Assembly (NCBI GenBank): GCA_020024255.1
Contig: JAHHTX010000034.1
Span: 1 to 19,581 of the forward strand
Direction of reading: 5' to 3'
Length of the DNA stretch: 19,581 bases
Source: Anaerotignum sp.
GTDB taxonomy: Bacteria; Bacillota; Clostridia; Lachnospirales; Anaerotignaceae
Shown: one piece after another, positions 7,408 through 15,706 of the stretch
Layout: each line of letters starts with the position of its first letter
How positions within the stretch are numbered: position 1 is the first letter of the stretch
Program-made: the position numbers and the translations under genes
The notes under the pieces: generated by a model
Seen by the model: only the letters and a program-made list of their open reading frames with translations
What the model was told of the DNA's origin: nothing
The model's database searches: none

Positions 7408-9678
7408 GTGTTTCGACAGGCAAAGTTTGAAAGATTGGATGAGTTTTTTCTTCCACTTTCAAAAAGACACGATAGAACAATTTTCTTCTGTCGAATAGAA
7501 GGGTATTCCGATGAAATTGATGCCTTTATTAAGCGATATTTTGATGAAGCACGTCGCAGTGGTGTGGTGGTTGACGGGCGTATACCTAATCCGACCCCAA
7601 GCAATCTCAGCTATTTTATGGAAATGATGGGTGATGACTTTGCATTAAGTCCCCCTTTCTTAGATGAAAAACTGAAAAGATGGCTTCCTCGTATGTCAAA
7701 CGAACAAAGGCAAATGGTCGTAACAGCAATGGTATCGACTTTTCAGGATATGGTTCGTCATGGCAAAAATGAAAATATCTTGAAAAATACATATATTAAG
7801 TATATGTGTTGGATTTATTATAAATTTGAACGCATTATCAATCAGCTTGGCGATGAACATCCGCCTAAGATTTTTTATCATGGTACCATCAGTAATTATG
7901 AGCTTCAGCTTCTGATTGTTTTGTCCAGAGCAGGGGCGGATATTCTTCTGATTGAACCTATGGGAGATAGCGATTATCAGAAGTTGGATCCGGATTCTGA
8001 ATATTCGATGCTGTATACAAAGCCTGGACTTGGACCTTTTCCCAAGGAATTTGGTGTGAAATGGATTCAAGCAGAACTGAAAAAAGAGATGGATCAGCAG
8101 CGTATATACGGAACATTACCAAGTATACAGAACTGCACAAATGTATGGCTTAAAACGCCAAACATCAAAGAAGCATTGACAGGGGTGCAGAGCAGAGGAA
8201 GTGATCCTCAATTTTTTTATAATATATTTGCACTTCAATATGGTGTGGAGGATAAATTGCTGTTTTCCGGCGATTTGTTTTCTTTTTACAGAACGTTAAA
8301 AAGTGAAAAAAGAGCAATCTGTATTGTAAATGGTGCAATTCCGGCACCAACACCAAAAGAAATTGGATCCATTAAAAGAAAAAATTATGCCTCTGTAGAG
8401 GAAATGGCCGGAGATTTGATGCAGAATATTCAATACACGGCAAACATTGCGTTACAGCGTTTGATGGTCAAAAGTTTTATTGATATTATCTTGGAAGAAA
8501 GCAAAAAAAGTGGTACAAGCATTTCACGGCTGACAAGTAAAGCGGTTTATCTTTTGGTGTGGTTGCAGCGGTATCAAAAGGAATTGTTTAGTCATTGGAA
8601 AATGCCAGAAGTGGCAGTATTCCTTTTGTTCGGAAAATGTGAATCGGAAAATGAAGCACTTTTTTTGCGTATGCTGTCAAAACTGCCAGTCGATGTGCTG
8701 GTTTTGCTGCCCAATCTCAATATTGGAAGCTGCCTAAGTGACCCAGCCCTCTTGGAAATTCACTATGCGGAGTCACTTCCAATGGAAGAATTTCCAATGG
8801 AGCAATCGCAAATGCGTGTGCGTACAGCAGCATATCAAGCAGAACAGGATTTGGATACATTGATGTATCAGGACAGTGGTATGTTCCGCAATCAGCAGTA
8901 TGGGAAAGCAGAAACCGTAACTTTGCAGACAATGTACGAAGAAATCTTTATTTTATGGGAACAGGAATTGAAATACAGACCCTGCTTTGCCATAACAGGA
9001 GATGTGGTTACTATACCCGTTCTTTTGGAAAAGGTTTGTGGGGTGAAAGATGGTCGGGTTGAACAATATTGGTTGGATATTAAAAAGCTGATTACGCCAG
9101 ATACCCTGATTGTACCTGCATTTCCATGGCTTCCCGCAAATGAGTCAAATCCAATTAAACCCTATGCAACACAGTTTTTGCAGAACGGCAAATTACAAAA
9201 AAATAAAATTAAGCAGCATAAAGCCTATCAATACAGTATTCTTCGACCGGAAATTCAGGAACACTTACTTGATTGTATTCAGCTGATGCTGGATCAAAAG
9301 GTGGTTTCAGGTACTTATGAAAATGGCACTGAATACACGGTGATTGCTACAGCATTGAATTTACCAAAAGATATTCTTCGGCAGATTCAGAAATTTGATT
9401 TTACTAAGAAAAATCCCAAAGTAGTACTTGTCAATACAACGGAGAAGGTTTTGGGGTTGGAAGACAGTATTTTGGTTGCTTTTCTTAATTTGATTGGTTT
9501 CGATATTGTTTTTTTTGTTCCAACAGGTTATCAATGTATTGAGAAATATTTTAAGCCACAATATATTCATGAACACCAGATTGGTGAATATGTTTACGAT
9601 TTATCGACACCAAATTTTTCTGCGGTTCAGGGAAATGGGTTATCGTCTTTAAGAAAACTATTTGGAAGGGGTTTGTAA
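7408..9678 (+). CDS. yceG: YceG-family protein of the Ter 'biosynthetic module'
   Basis: A 756-residue soluble protein matching in position and character the YceG family, annotated in Pfam as a putative component of a biosynthetic module; its biochemical activity is unknown. Translation starts at a GTG with GGTGG seven bases upstream. I see no signal peptide or membrane segments. It appears internally repetitive: a unit of about 43 residues recurs at about 153-195, 400-442 and 670-712. Each unit runs Pro, a hydrophobic strand, a variable Glu-containing turn, a helix, then a hydrophobic strand (ADILLIEP, VDVLVLLP, FDIVFFVP) ending in Pro in all three. A second pair of matching pieces, IPNPTP (59-64) and IPAPTP (311-316), supports duplication of the N-terminal half. 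The protein appears longer than the Bacillus YceG I remember. It precedes the TelA gene by three bases, so the two are co-translated. The function name is context-based. Confidence 0.75.
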   Translation: MFRQAKFERLDEFFLPLSKRHDRTIFFCRIEGYSDEIDAFIKRYFDEARRSGVVVDGRIPNPTPSNLSYFMEMMGDDFALSPPFLDEKLKRWLPRMSNEQRQMVVTAMVSTFQDMVRHGKNENILKNTYIKYMCWIYYKFERIINQLGDEHPPKIFYHGTISNYELQLLIVLSRAGADILLIEPMGDSDYQKLDPDSEYSMLYTKPGLGPFPKEFGVKWIQAELKKEMDQQRIYGTLPSIQNCTNVWLKTPNIKEALTGVQSRGSDPQFFYNIFALQYGVEDKLLFSGDLFSFYRTLKSEKRAICIVNGAIPAPTPKEIGSIKRKNYASVEEMAGDLMQNIQYTANIALQRLMVKSFIDIILEESKKSGTSISRLTSKAVYLLVWLQRYQKELFSHWKMPEVAVFLLFGKCESENEALFLRMLSKLPVDVLVLLPNLNIGSCLSDPALLEIHYAESLPMEEFPMEQSQMRVRTAAYQAEQDLDTLMYQDSGMFRNQQYGKAETVTLQTMYEEIFILWEQELKYRPCFAITGDVVTIPVLLEKVCGVKDGRVEQYWLDIKKLITPDTLIVPAFPWLPANESNPIKPYATQFLQNGKLQKNKIKQHKAYQYSILRPEIQEHLLDCIQLMLDQKVVSGTYENGTEYTVIATALNLPKDILRQIQKFDFTKKNPKVVLVNTTEKVLGLEDSILVAFLNLIGFDIVFFVPTGYQCIEKYFKPQYIHEHQIGEYVYDLSTPNFSAVQGNGLSSLRKLFGRGL

Positions 9679-9681
9679 AGT

Positions 9682-10836
9682 ATGGCATTGAATTTTAATA
9701 GACCTACAAATAATATGACACAGCCACAAGATTCTACAGTTTCTGGTTCCCCAATGGCACCAGAGGAAAACTATCAGCAGTATGATATTGTCGCAGATCG
9801 GCAACAGATGAACATTGCAATGACCAACTCTCCGGAAGTGGATAGCCTTGTAAGCCAGATTGAAGTATATAATCTTGAAACAATCGTTTCTTTTGGTTCT
9901 GGTGCGGCAGAGGAAATTTCAAAATGTTCCGATATTGTGTTGAACAGCATGAATATGTCTCAGCTAGATGATTCCAGTGCAATGCTGACTACACTGGCAA
10001 AAATTATGGATAAGTTTGATATTGAAGAAATAAAGGAAAATCCGGGACTTTTTGGAAAGTTGTTTGGTAATTTGAGAAAACAGCTGGATAAGATTCTGGC
10101 AAAATACCATACAATGGGGCAGGAAGTAGACAAAATTTATGTCCAACTCAAGCAATATGAAAGCGAAATCAAACAATCAAACCGCAAACTAGAAGAAATG
10201 TTTCAGGCTAATGTGGGATATTATCATGAATTAGTGAAGTATATTCTTGCCGGCGAACAAGGATGTCGTGAGATTGAAGATTATATTAACCAACGGCAAA
10301 GTGATATGGAAAGAACAGGAGATGGCTCTATTCAGTTTGAATTGACAACCCTGAATCAAGCCCTTCTGATGCTAGAACAGCGTACACAGGATTTGCGTAC
10401 TGCCGAAAATGTTGCAATACAGGCAATTCCCATGATCAAGACCATGCAGTTTAGCAATATGAACCTGGTTCGTAAGATTAACTCTGCATTTATTATTACA
10501 TTGCCTGTATTTAAGCAGGCGTTGACACAGGCAATTATGCTGAAACGACAGCGTATTCAGGCAGAGGCAATGTCTGCGCTAGATGAAAGAACCAATGAAA
10601 TGCTTATTCGAAATGCACAGAATACGGCAGAGCAATCTAAAATGACTGCAAGACTGTCTTCCGGCAGTTCCATCAAAACAGAAACACTGGAAAAAACATG
10701 GCAGACAATTGTGGCTGGTATTGATGAAACAAAGCAGATTCAGGAGGACGCAAGACAGAAACGTATTGATGATCAGCGGCGTTTGGAAGCCATAAAGGCT
10801 GATTTTCAGGCAAGATACAGTATGCCAAATAAATAA
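9682..10836 (+). CDS. TelA/KlaA-family toxic anion resistance protein (YceH-like)
   Basis: A 384-residue, mostly alpha-helical cytoplasmic protein of the TelA family, linked to resistance to tellurite and other toxic anions and found beside TerD genes in many stress loci; its mechanism is unknown. Family-like segments are SFGSGAAEEI (about 70-80), a helical core with GLFGKLFGNLRKQLDKI (about 122-138) and VRKINSAFIITLPVFKQALTQAI (about 264-286), a conserved-looking amphipathic stretch. Long coiled-coil-prone helices cover about 135-190 and 330-375. The first 50 residues are polar and probably disordered. AAGGGG lies about eleven bases before the ATG and the gene starts three bases after the YceG stop. 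Its stop codon overlaps an ATG (TAATG) that opens a 37-codon in-frame extension of the first TerD gene. Confidence 0.88.
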   Translation: MALNFNRPTNNMTQPQDSTVSGSPMAPEENYQQYDIVADRQQMNIAMTNSPEVDSLVSQIEVYNLETIVSFGSGAAEEISKCSDIVLNSMNMSQLDDSSAMLTTLAKIMDKFDIEEIKENPGLFGKLFGNLRKQLDKILAKYHTMGQEVDKIYVQLKQYESEIKQSNRKLEEMFQANVGYYHELVKYILAGEQGCREIEDYINQRQSDMERTGDGSIQFELTTLNQALLMLEQRTQDLRTAENVAIQAIPMIKTMQFSNMNLVRKINSAFIITLPVFKQALTQAIMLKRQRIQAEAMSALDERTNEMLIRNAQNTAEQSKMTARLSSGSSIKTETLEKTWQTIVAGIDETKQIQEDARQKRIDDQRRLEAIKADFQARYSMPNK

Positions 10837-10946
10837 TGGATTCTGTAGCTTCGCTGTACAAGACTCCGGATATCTGGATGAATGAAAAGGTAAATGGAAG
10901 AAGTACGGATAAAGTGAGCAAAAGACATGAAATGGAGGGATTTTAT

Positions 10947-11528
10947 ATGCCAATTAATCTTACAAAAGGGCAAAAAGTCGATTTGACAAAGGGTAATCCT
11001 GGATTAAGTAAAATTGTTGTTGGTCTGGGCTGGGATGTAAATGTATTTGATTCCAACTCTGATTTTGACTTGGATGTATCTGTATTTATGACCGGAGCAA
11101 ACGGTAAATGCCCTGATGTACCAGAATTTATCTATTATGGCAATTTGGAACATCCTAGTGGTGCAGTCAAACATATGGGTGACAACCGAACAGGTGAGGG
11201 CGATGGCGATGATGAGCAGATTACGGTTGACTTGAGTAATATACCTGCAAATATAGAACGTGTTGCATTTACTGTAACCATTTATGATGCAGATGTACGC
11301 CGTCAGAACTTTGGTCAGGTTTCCAATGCCTATATCCATATTCAGGATTTGGTTTCAGGAACAGATCTGATTCGCTATGATTTGGGTGAAGACTTCTCCA
11401 TTGAAACAGCTATCGTAGTTGGTGAACTGTATCGCCATAATGGTGAATGGAAGTTTAATGCTATCGGTAGTGGTTTTCAAGGCGGTTTGGCTGCACTGTG
11501 TGGTCATTATGGAATCGAAGTAGAGTAA
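10947..11528 (+). CDS. terD: TerD-family calcium-binding stress protein, copy 1
   Basis: A 193-residue TerD domain protein; characterised TerD proteins bind two Ca2+ ions and act in tellurite and general envelope/oxidative stress responses. Acidic ligand motifs are present: GLGWD (26-30), FDLDVS (40-45) and GDNRTGEGDGDDE (78-90), followed by the conserved end NGEWKFNAIGSG. I chose ATG 10947 because GGAGGG sits seven bases before it and the product then aligns from its first residue (MPINLTKGQ against MPVSLKKGQ) with the next TerD. The frame also opens at ATG 10836 overlapping the TelA stop, which would add 37 residues unlike TerD. It is a close tandem duplicate of the next gene; DLDVS replaces the usual DLDAS-like motif without losing the acidic residues. 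Confidence 0.93.
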   Translation: MPINLTKGQKVDLTKGNPGLSKIVVGLGWDVNVFDSNSDFDLDVSVFMTGANGKCPDVPEFIYYGNLEHPSGAVKHMGDNRTGEGDGDDEQITVDLSNIPANIERVAFTVTIYDADVRRQNFGQVSNAYIHIQDLVSGTDLIRYDLGEDFSIETAIVVGELYRHNGEWKFNAIGSGFQGGLAALCGHYGIEVE

Positions 11529-11543
11529 TAAGGAGGTAACAGT

Positions 11544-12125
11544 ATGCCTGTTAGTTTGAAGAAGGGACAGAAAGTTGATTTAACAAAAGGAAATCCGGGT
11601 CTGACCAATGTTGTTGTTGGCTTGGGATGGGATACCAATGTCTTTGATACCGGTGGAGCATTTGACTTGGACGCAGCTGCGTTTATGTTAGGCGATAGTG
11701 GCAAGACTACTCGCTCTGAAGATTTTGTGTTTTATGGCAATTTAAAGGACCCTTCCGGTGCGGTTCAACATCTTGGTGATAATTTGTCCGGTGTTGGCGA
11801 TGGTGATGATGAGCAGATTATCATTGATTTGACACGTGTGCCGGAAAATATTACCCATATTGCATTTACTGTTACCATCTACGAAGCAGATGAACGTAAC
11901 CAGAACTTTGGGCAGGTCAATAATGCATTTATCCGTATTTTTGATCAGAATAATGGCGAAGAACTTCTGAGATATGATTTGGGCGAAGACTTTTCCATCG
12001 AAACAGCCGCTGTTTTTGGTGAACTGTATAAGCACAATGGTGAATGGAAGTTTAATGCTATAGGCAGTGGATATCAAGGCGGACTTGCTGCACTTTGTGC
12101 AAATTATGGTATTGAAATCGAATAA
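11544..12125 (+). CDS. terD: TerD-family calcium-binding stress protein, copy 2
   Basis: A 193-residue TerD protein, the same length as its upstream neighbour and colinear with it over the full sequence. Calcium-binding motifs are GLGWD (26-30), FDLDAAA (40-46) and GDNLSGVGDGDDE (78-90), with NGEWKFNAIGSGYQGGLAALC near the end. Start ATG 11544 has a perfect AGGAGG seven bases before it, 15 bases after the previous stop. The pair most likely arose by tandem duplication, and the paralogues may form a mixed complex near the membrane with TelA. It contains no membrane segment or signal peptide. Confidence 0.95.
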   Translation: MPVSLKKGQKVDLTKGNPGLTNVVVGLGWDTNVFDTGGAFDLDAAAFMLGDSGKTTRSEDFVFYGNLKDPSGAVQHLGDNLSGVGDGDDEQIIIDLTRVPENITHIAFTVTIYEADERNQNFGQVNNAFIRIFDQNNGEELLRYDLGEDFSIETAAVFGELYKHNGEWKFNAIGSGYQGGLAALCANYGIEIE

Positions 12126-12188
12126 TATTCGGTAGAACCGAAAATATTTGGCACACCATTTTTTTCAGGCATGAACAAGATAATTTGT

Positions 12189-12216
12189 TTGGCGAAAGCT
12201 ATGAGTGTGCTATGAT
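12189..12216 (+). promoter_or_regulatory. candidate internal promoter for the third TerD gene
   Basis: TTGGCG (12189-12194), a 16-bp spacer and TATGAT (12211-12216) with an extended TG (TGCTATGAT). It lies in the 118-bp gap before the third terD gene, about 15 bases ahead of its AGGAGG. A small hairpin with arms TTCGGT/ACCGAA (12128-12142 approximately) follows the previous gene but has no proper T tract. The third terD may therefore be transcribed both by read-through and independently. Confidence 0.45.
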
Positions 12217-12243
12217 GAGTGGCTAATAAAAGGAGGAATTTAC

Positions 12244-12855
12244 ATGTCGGTTAGTTTGCAAAAGGGGCAGAAGATCAGCCTTTCCAAAGAAAGTACCGAG
12301 GGTTTAAACAAGGTTATTGTTGGACTGGGCTGGGATGCAGCTAAGGGAAGGAATGGAAAAGGACTGATTGGTTCTCTGTTTGGTGGGGAAAAAGTGCAGA
12401 GCATTGACTGTGATGCATCTGCTATCATGTTGAAAAATGGTAAATTTGTTGACCAAAGGGATACGGTCTTTTTCGGCAATCTGCGGCATAAATCAGAAAG
12501 TATTTGCCATATGGGTGATAATTTGACAGGTGCAGGTGCAGGTGACGATGAACAGATTATGGTTGAGTTGGAACGTGTTCCTGCTGAGTATGACAAAATT
12601 ATTCTTGTTGTTAATATTTACCAAGCGGCACGAAGACATCAGCATTTTGGCATGATTCGCAATGCTTTTATACGCATTGTCGATGCACGCAATAATCAAG
12701 AACTGTGCAAATTTAATCTTTCTGAGAATTATGATCAGATGACAGCCATGATTTTTGGTGAGTTATATCGCTACAATGGTGAGTGGAAATTCAATGCGAT
12801 AGGTCAGGGTACAACAGATCATAGTCTTCGTGAATTGAGTTCCCGATTTGCATAA
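12244..12855 (+). CDS. terD: TerD-family protein with Gly-rich loop insertion, copy 3
   Basis: A 203-residue TerD protein, more divergent than the first two. It keeps GLGWD (27-31), DCDAS (55-59) and GDNLTGAGAGDDE (91-103) and the ending NGEWKFNAIGQG, so both calcium sites look intact. It differs by an insertion of about 15 residues at roughly 33-52, rich in Gly and basic residues (KGRNGKGLIGSLFGGEK), between the first two calcium motifs, and by a different C-terminal tail lacking the GGLAALC segment. I use ATG 12244, seven bases after AGGAGG, rather than an in-frame ATG at 12205 that lacks a ribosome site. Insertions at this loop seem characteristic of one TerD subfamily in Firmicutes (from memory). 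It is the last gene before a strong terminator. Confidence 0.92.
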   Translation: MSVSLQKGQKISLSKESTEGLNKVIVGLGWDAAKGRNGKGLIGSLFGGEKVQSIDCDASAIMLKNGKFVDQRDTVFFGNLRHKSESICHMGDNLTGAGAGDDEQIMVELERVPAEYDKIILVVNIYQAARRHQHFGMIRNAFIRIVDARNNQELCKFNLSENYDQMTAMIFGELYRYNGEWKFNAIGQGTTDHSLRELSSRFA

Positions 12856-12921
12856 TATATTTGCGTGTGGGTTTATCGTTTTCGTTTTTTATCAAACTGT
12901 AGGGTACATAGTATCAAGAAA

Positions 12922-12960
12922 AAAAGGAAGCGAATCATTGTCTGAGCTTCCTTTTATTTT
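12922..12960 (+). terminator. strong hairpin terminator/attenuator between terD and the Ca-ATPase gene
   Basis: A perfect 10-bp stem (AAAAGGAAGC/GCTTCCTTTT) with a 14-nt loop, preceded by an A run and followed by T-rich TTTTATTTT. It could end transcripts on either strand. The ATPase ribosome binding site begins only about ten bases after it, leaving no room for a downstream promoter, so ATPase mRNA must read through the hairpin or start upstream of it. Confidence 0.8.
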
Positions 12961-12983
12961 ACCAATTGCGAAGGAGAAAAGTA

Positions 12984-15635
12984 ATGCATTTTAATGGACT
13001 TACTGATAAAGAGGTTACTGCCTCTAGAGAAAAATATGGTAGTAATATGATTCCGGATTCGGAGCCCACTACATTTTGGGCTGAGTTCAAGGAAACATTT
13101 GGCGACCCTATGATTAAAATACTGCTGTTTATTGCGGTTTTGATGTTTGCAATGTGTTTATTTGGTTATGCAGAGATTTATGAGCCGGTTGGCACAATTG
13201 TTGCTGTGCTGATCGTTGCATTTGTTTCGGCAAAAACAGGTGTAGCCAGTGACACAAAATTCCGCCAGTTGAAAGACAACACGAAAAAAGATCAATGTAA
13301 GGTTTATCGAAACGGTGTTGTGTCCGTGATTGATGTTGATGATATTGTTGTTGGAGATAAGGTACTGCTGCAATCTGGTGATAAGATTCCGGCAGATGGT
13401 ATTCTGGTCTACGGCGACCTGAAGGTGGACAACTCTGCTTTGAACGGAGAAGCAGAGGAGTGCAGCAAAAGTGCGGCAGAAGGTGATGTTCGTCTGACAG
13501 ATGAAATTACAGGGGACACTTTTGTGGATAAACATTCATTGTTCCGTGGTGCGGTTCTTTTTGATGGTGAAGGTATATTGGATGTTCAAAAAGTTGGACT
13601 TCATACCATGATGGGTAAAATGGCAGAGGAGATGCAAGATGATGAACCGGACTCGCCTCTAAAGGTAAAGCTTACCAAACTTGCACAACAAATTTCCAAG
13701 TTTGGTTATGTGGGCGCAGTTGTCATTGCTGCACTGTATATGGGTTCCTTTATTTTAGCTGCCGGTGGATTTCAGGCATATCTTTCCATTGGTGCCGGTG
13801 AAGTGATGAAGGATCTTGTTGAAGCTATTTCGCTGGCTGTGGTTATTATTGTTTGTGCTGTGCCTGAAGGATTGCCTTTGATGATTTCCTTGGTATTGAT
13901 GCAGAATACCAGCAAAATGCTTGACCATAATGTCCTTGTGCGTAAGGCTAGCGGGATTGAAACAGCAGGTTCTTTGAATATTTTGTTCAGTGATAAAACG
14001 GGTACAATTACAAAGGGACGTCTTGAAGTTGTTGAATTTTTTACCGCAGATGGGATTACGATTCCTTTGGATGAACTGTCCCAGCATGGAAAAATCAAAA
14101 GCCTTATGGATCTTGCCATAGGTAAAAATACGCAATCTATGTTTGATGCGGAAGATCAAGTCATTGGTGGTAATGCAACAGATCAGGCTTTGATGAAATT
14201 TCTTGGCAAAGATGTTTTTACCAAGTTGGAAGATAGTTGTACTGTGGCAGAATTTCAGAGTTTTAATTCTTCTAATAAATTTAGCCAAGCACATCTTCCT
14301 GAGATTGGAAAAGTTGTTTACAAAGGTGCACCAGAGCGTCTACTTGCAAGTTCCAAGAAATATTTGAGCTTGCTTGGAGAGGAACATCCCATTGATGAGG
14401 CAGTGATCAATGCAAAGATTGATGAACTGGCAAGTAAGTCTATGCGTGTTTTGGCTTTTGGATATTCTGCACAAAATATGACAGAAGACAAGATTAACGA
14501 TGATGCAGTCATTATTGGTTTCGTTGGAATCCGTGATGACGTTAGAGCAGAAGCAAGAGAGTCTATTGCCGATGTTCAGAAAGCGGGCATTCAGGTTGTT
14601 ATGATTACCGGCGACCGTCTTGAAACGGCAATTGCTATTGCAAAGGATGCAGGCTTGCTTAAATCCGAAGGCGATATTGCGTTGACCTCAGCACAGCTCA
14701 ATGAACTTTCCGATGAAGAAGTGAAGGCGATTGTACCTAGAATTCGAGTGATTGCACGTGCATTGCCTACTGACAAATCACGCATGGTTCGTGTTTGTCA
14801 GGAAATGAACCTTGTTGTTGGTATGACAGGTGATGGAGTTAACGATTCCCCTGCCTTAAAGAGAGCAGATGTTGGTTTTGCTATGGGTAGCGGTACGGAA
14901 GTGGCAAAAGAAGCCGGAGAAATTGTAATATTGGATGATAATTTCAGATCGATTAAAGATGCAATTTGGTATGGTCGTACCATCTATCATAATATTCTGA
15001 AATTCTGTAAATTCCAGCTTGTCATCAATGTGGCAGCTGTTGTGGTTAGTGCCATTGCACCATTCTTTGGTGTGGAAGAACCGTTGAAGGTTACGCATCT
15101 GTTGTTTGTCAATCTGGTTATGGATGGTCTGGGTGCCATTATGCTTGGTAATGAGCCTGCACAAGAGCGTTATATGACTGAAAAGCCAAGAAGACGTGAC
15201 GAGAATATTGTCAGCAGACCCATGATGGTTCAGATTTTGGTGTCAGGGCTTTGGCTCACTGTGCTCAGTTTTATATTTTTAAAAGTACCATTTTTTGATC
15301 AGTTCTTTCATTCCACCGAGGAAAAACTGTCAGCATACTTTGTCTTGTTTATCTGGAGTGCATTGTTTAATGGCTTTAATGTGCGTGATGATGGCTTAGG
15401 CATTTTTACAGGACTCAATGATAACACTGGTTTCATGAAGGTGTTTATTACCATTGTAGCTGTGCAGGCATTTATTGTGAATGCCGGAATGATTCCCTTT
15501 GCTGCCTTTGATTGGATAGGCAATATGTTTAGCTGCATACCATTCCCGTTGGTTGGCTGGGGAGTTGTGGCAATTTTGGCGATAACAATGATTCCTATTG
15601 ATATGCTTAGAAAAGCTGTAACAAATAAGAAATAA
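12984..15635 (+). CDS. calcium-translocating P-type ATPase, PMCA type
   Basis: An 883-residue membrane pump exporting Ca2+ at the expense of ATP. ATG 12984 has AAGGAG seven bases upstream; an in-frame TTG six codons earlier overlaps that site and was not chosen. Domains in order are an N-terminal cation-ATPase region, M1-M2 (about 47-85), the actuator loop with NGEA (154-157), M3-M4 with VPEGLP (about 293-298), the phosphorylation motif DKTGT (Asp337), a nucleotide-binding domain with KGAPERL, the hinge motif TGDGVNDSPAL, and M5-M10. M6 reads NLVMDGL, as in plasma-membrane pumps (NLIMD) rather than SERCA (NLVTD), pointing to a single Ca2+ site. The usual TGES is NGEA here but keeps the catalytic Glu. 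Next to three Ca2+-binding TerD proteins it probably adjusts calcium during the same stress; that link is inferred. Confidence 0.93.
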   Translation: MHFNGLTDKEVTASREKYGSNMIPDSEPTTFWAEFKETFGDPMIKILLFIAVLMFAMCLFGYAEIYEPVGTIVAVLIVAFVSAKTGVASDTKFRQLKDNTKKDQCKVYRNGVVSVIDVDDIVVGDKVLLQSGDKIPADGILVYGDLKVDNSALNGEAEECSKSAAEGDVRLTDEITGDTFVDKHSLFRGAVLFDGEGILDVQKVGLHTMMGKMAEEMQDDEPDSPLKVKLTKLAQQISKFGYVGAVVIAALYMGSFILAAGGFQAYLSIGAGEVMKDLVEAISLAVVIIVCAVPEGLPLMISLVLMQNTSKMLDHNVLVRKASGIETAGSLNILFSDKTGTITKGRLEVVEFFTADGITIPLDELSQHGKIKSLMDLAIGKNTQSMFDAEDQVIGGNATDQALMKFLGKDVFTKLEDSCTVAEFQSFNSSNKFSQAHLPEIGKVVYKGAPERLLASSKKYLSLLGEEHPIDEAVINAKIDELASKSMRVLAFGYSAQNMTEDKINDDAVIIGFVGIRDDVRAEARESIADVQKAGIQVVMITGDRLETAIAIAKDAGLLKSEGDIALTSAQLNELSDEEVKAIVPRIRVIARALPTDKSRMVRVCQEMNLVVGMTGDGVNDSPALKRADVGFAMGSGTEVAKEAGEIVILDDNFRSIKDAIWYGRTIYHNILKFCKFQLVINVAAVVVSAIAPFFGVEEPLKVTHLLFVNLVMDGLGAIMLGNEPAQERYMTEKPRRRDENIVSRPMMVQILVSGLWLTVLSFIFLKVPFFDQFFHSTEEKLSAYFVLFIWSALFNGFNVRDDGLGIFTGLNDNTGFMKVFITIVAVQAFIVNAGMIPFAAFDWIGNMFSCIPFPLVGWGVVAILAITMIPIDMLRKAVTNKK

Positions 15636-15641
15636 TTTAGG

Positions 15642-15684
15642 GAAAGGGGTATTCCAAAACATTGTCTTGGAATAGCCCCCTTTC
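15642..15684 (+). terminator. long hairpin between the Ca-ATPase and rhomboid genes, attenuator-like
   Basis: Arms GAAAGGGGTATTCCAA (15642-15657) and TTGGAATAGCCCCCTTTC (15667-15684) pair almost fully with a 2-nt bulge and a 9-nt loop. It begins just after the ATPase stop codon and ends about 22 bases before the rhomboid ATG. The following T tract is short (TTTCTCAT), so termination may be partial; it may instead protect or process the ATPase message. Confidence 0.6.
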
Positions 15685-15706
15685 TCATAAAATGGAGCGA
15701 TAAAAG

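Noticed and set aside
13755..14294. Minus-strand open frame of 179 codons inside the Ca-ATPase gene
   Set aside because: It covers the conserved phosphorylation motif of the ATPase on the other strand and shows no protein-like pattern; it is a shadow frame.
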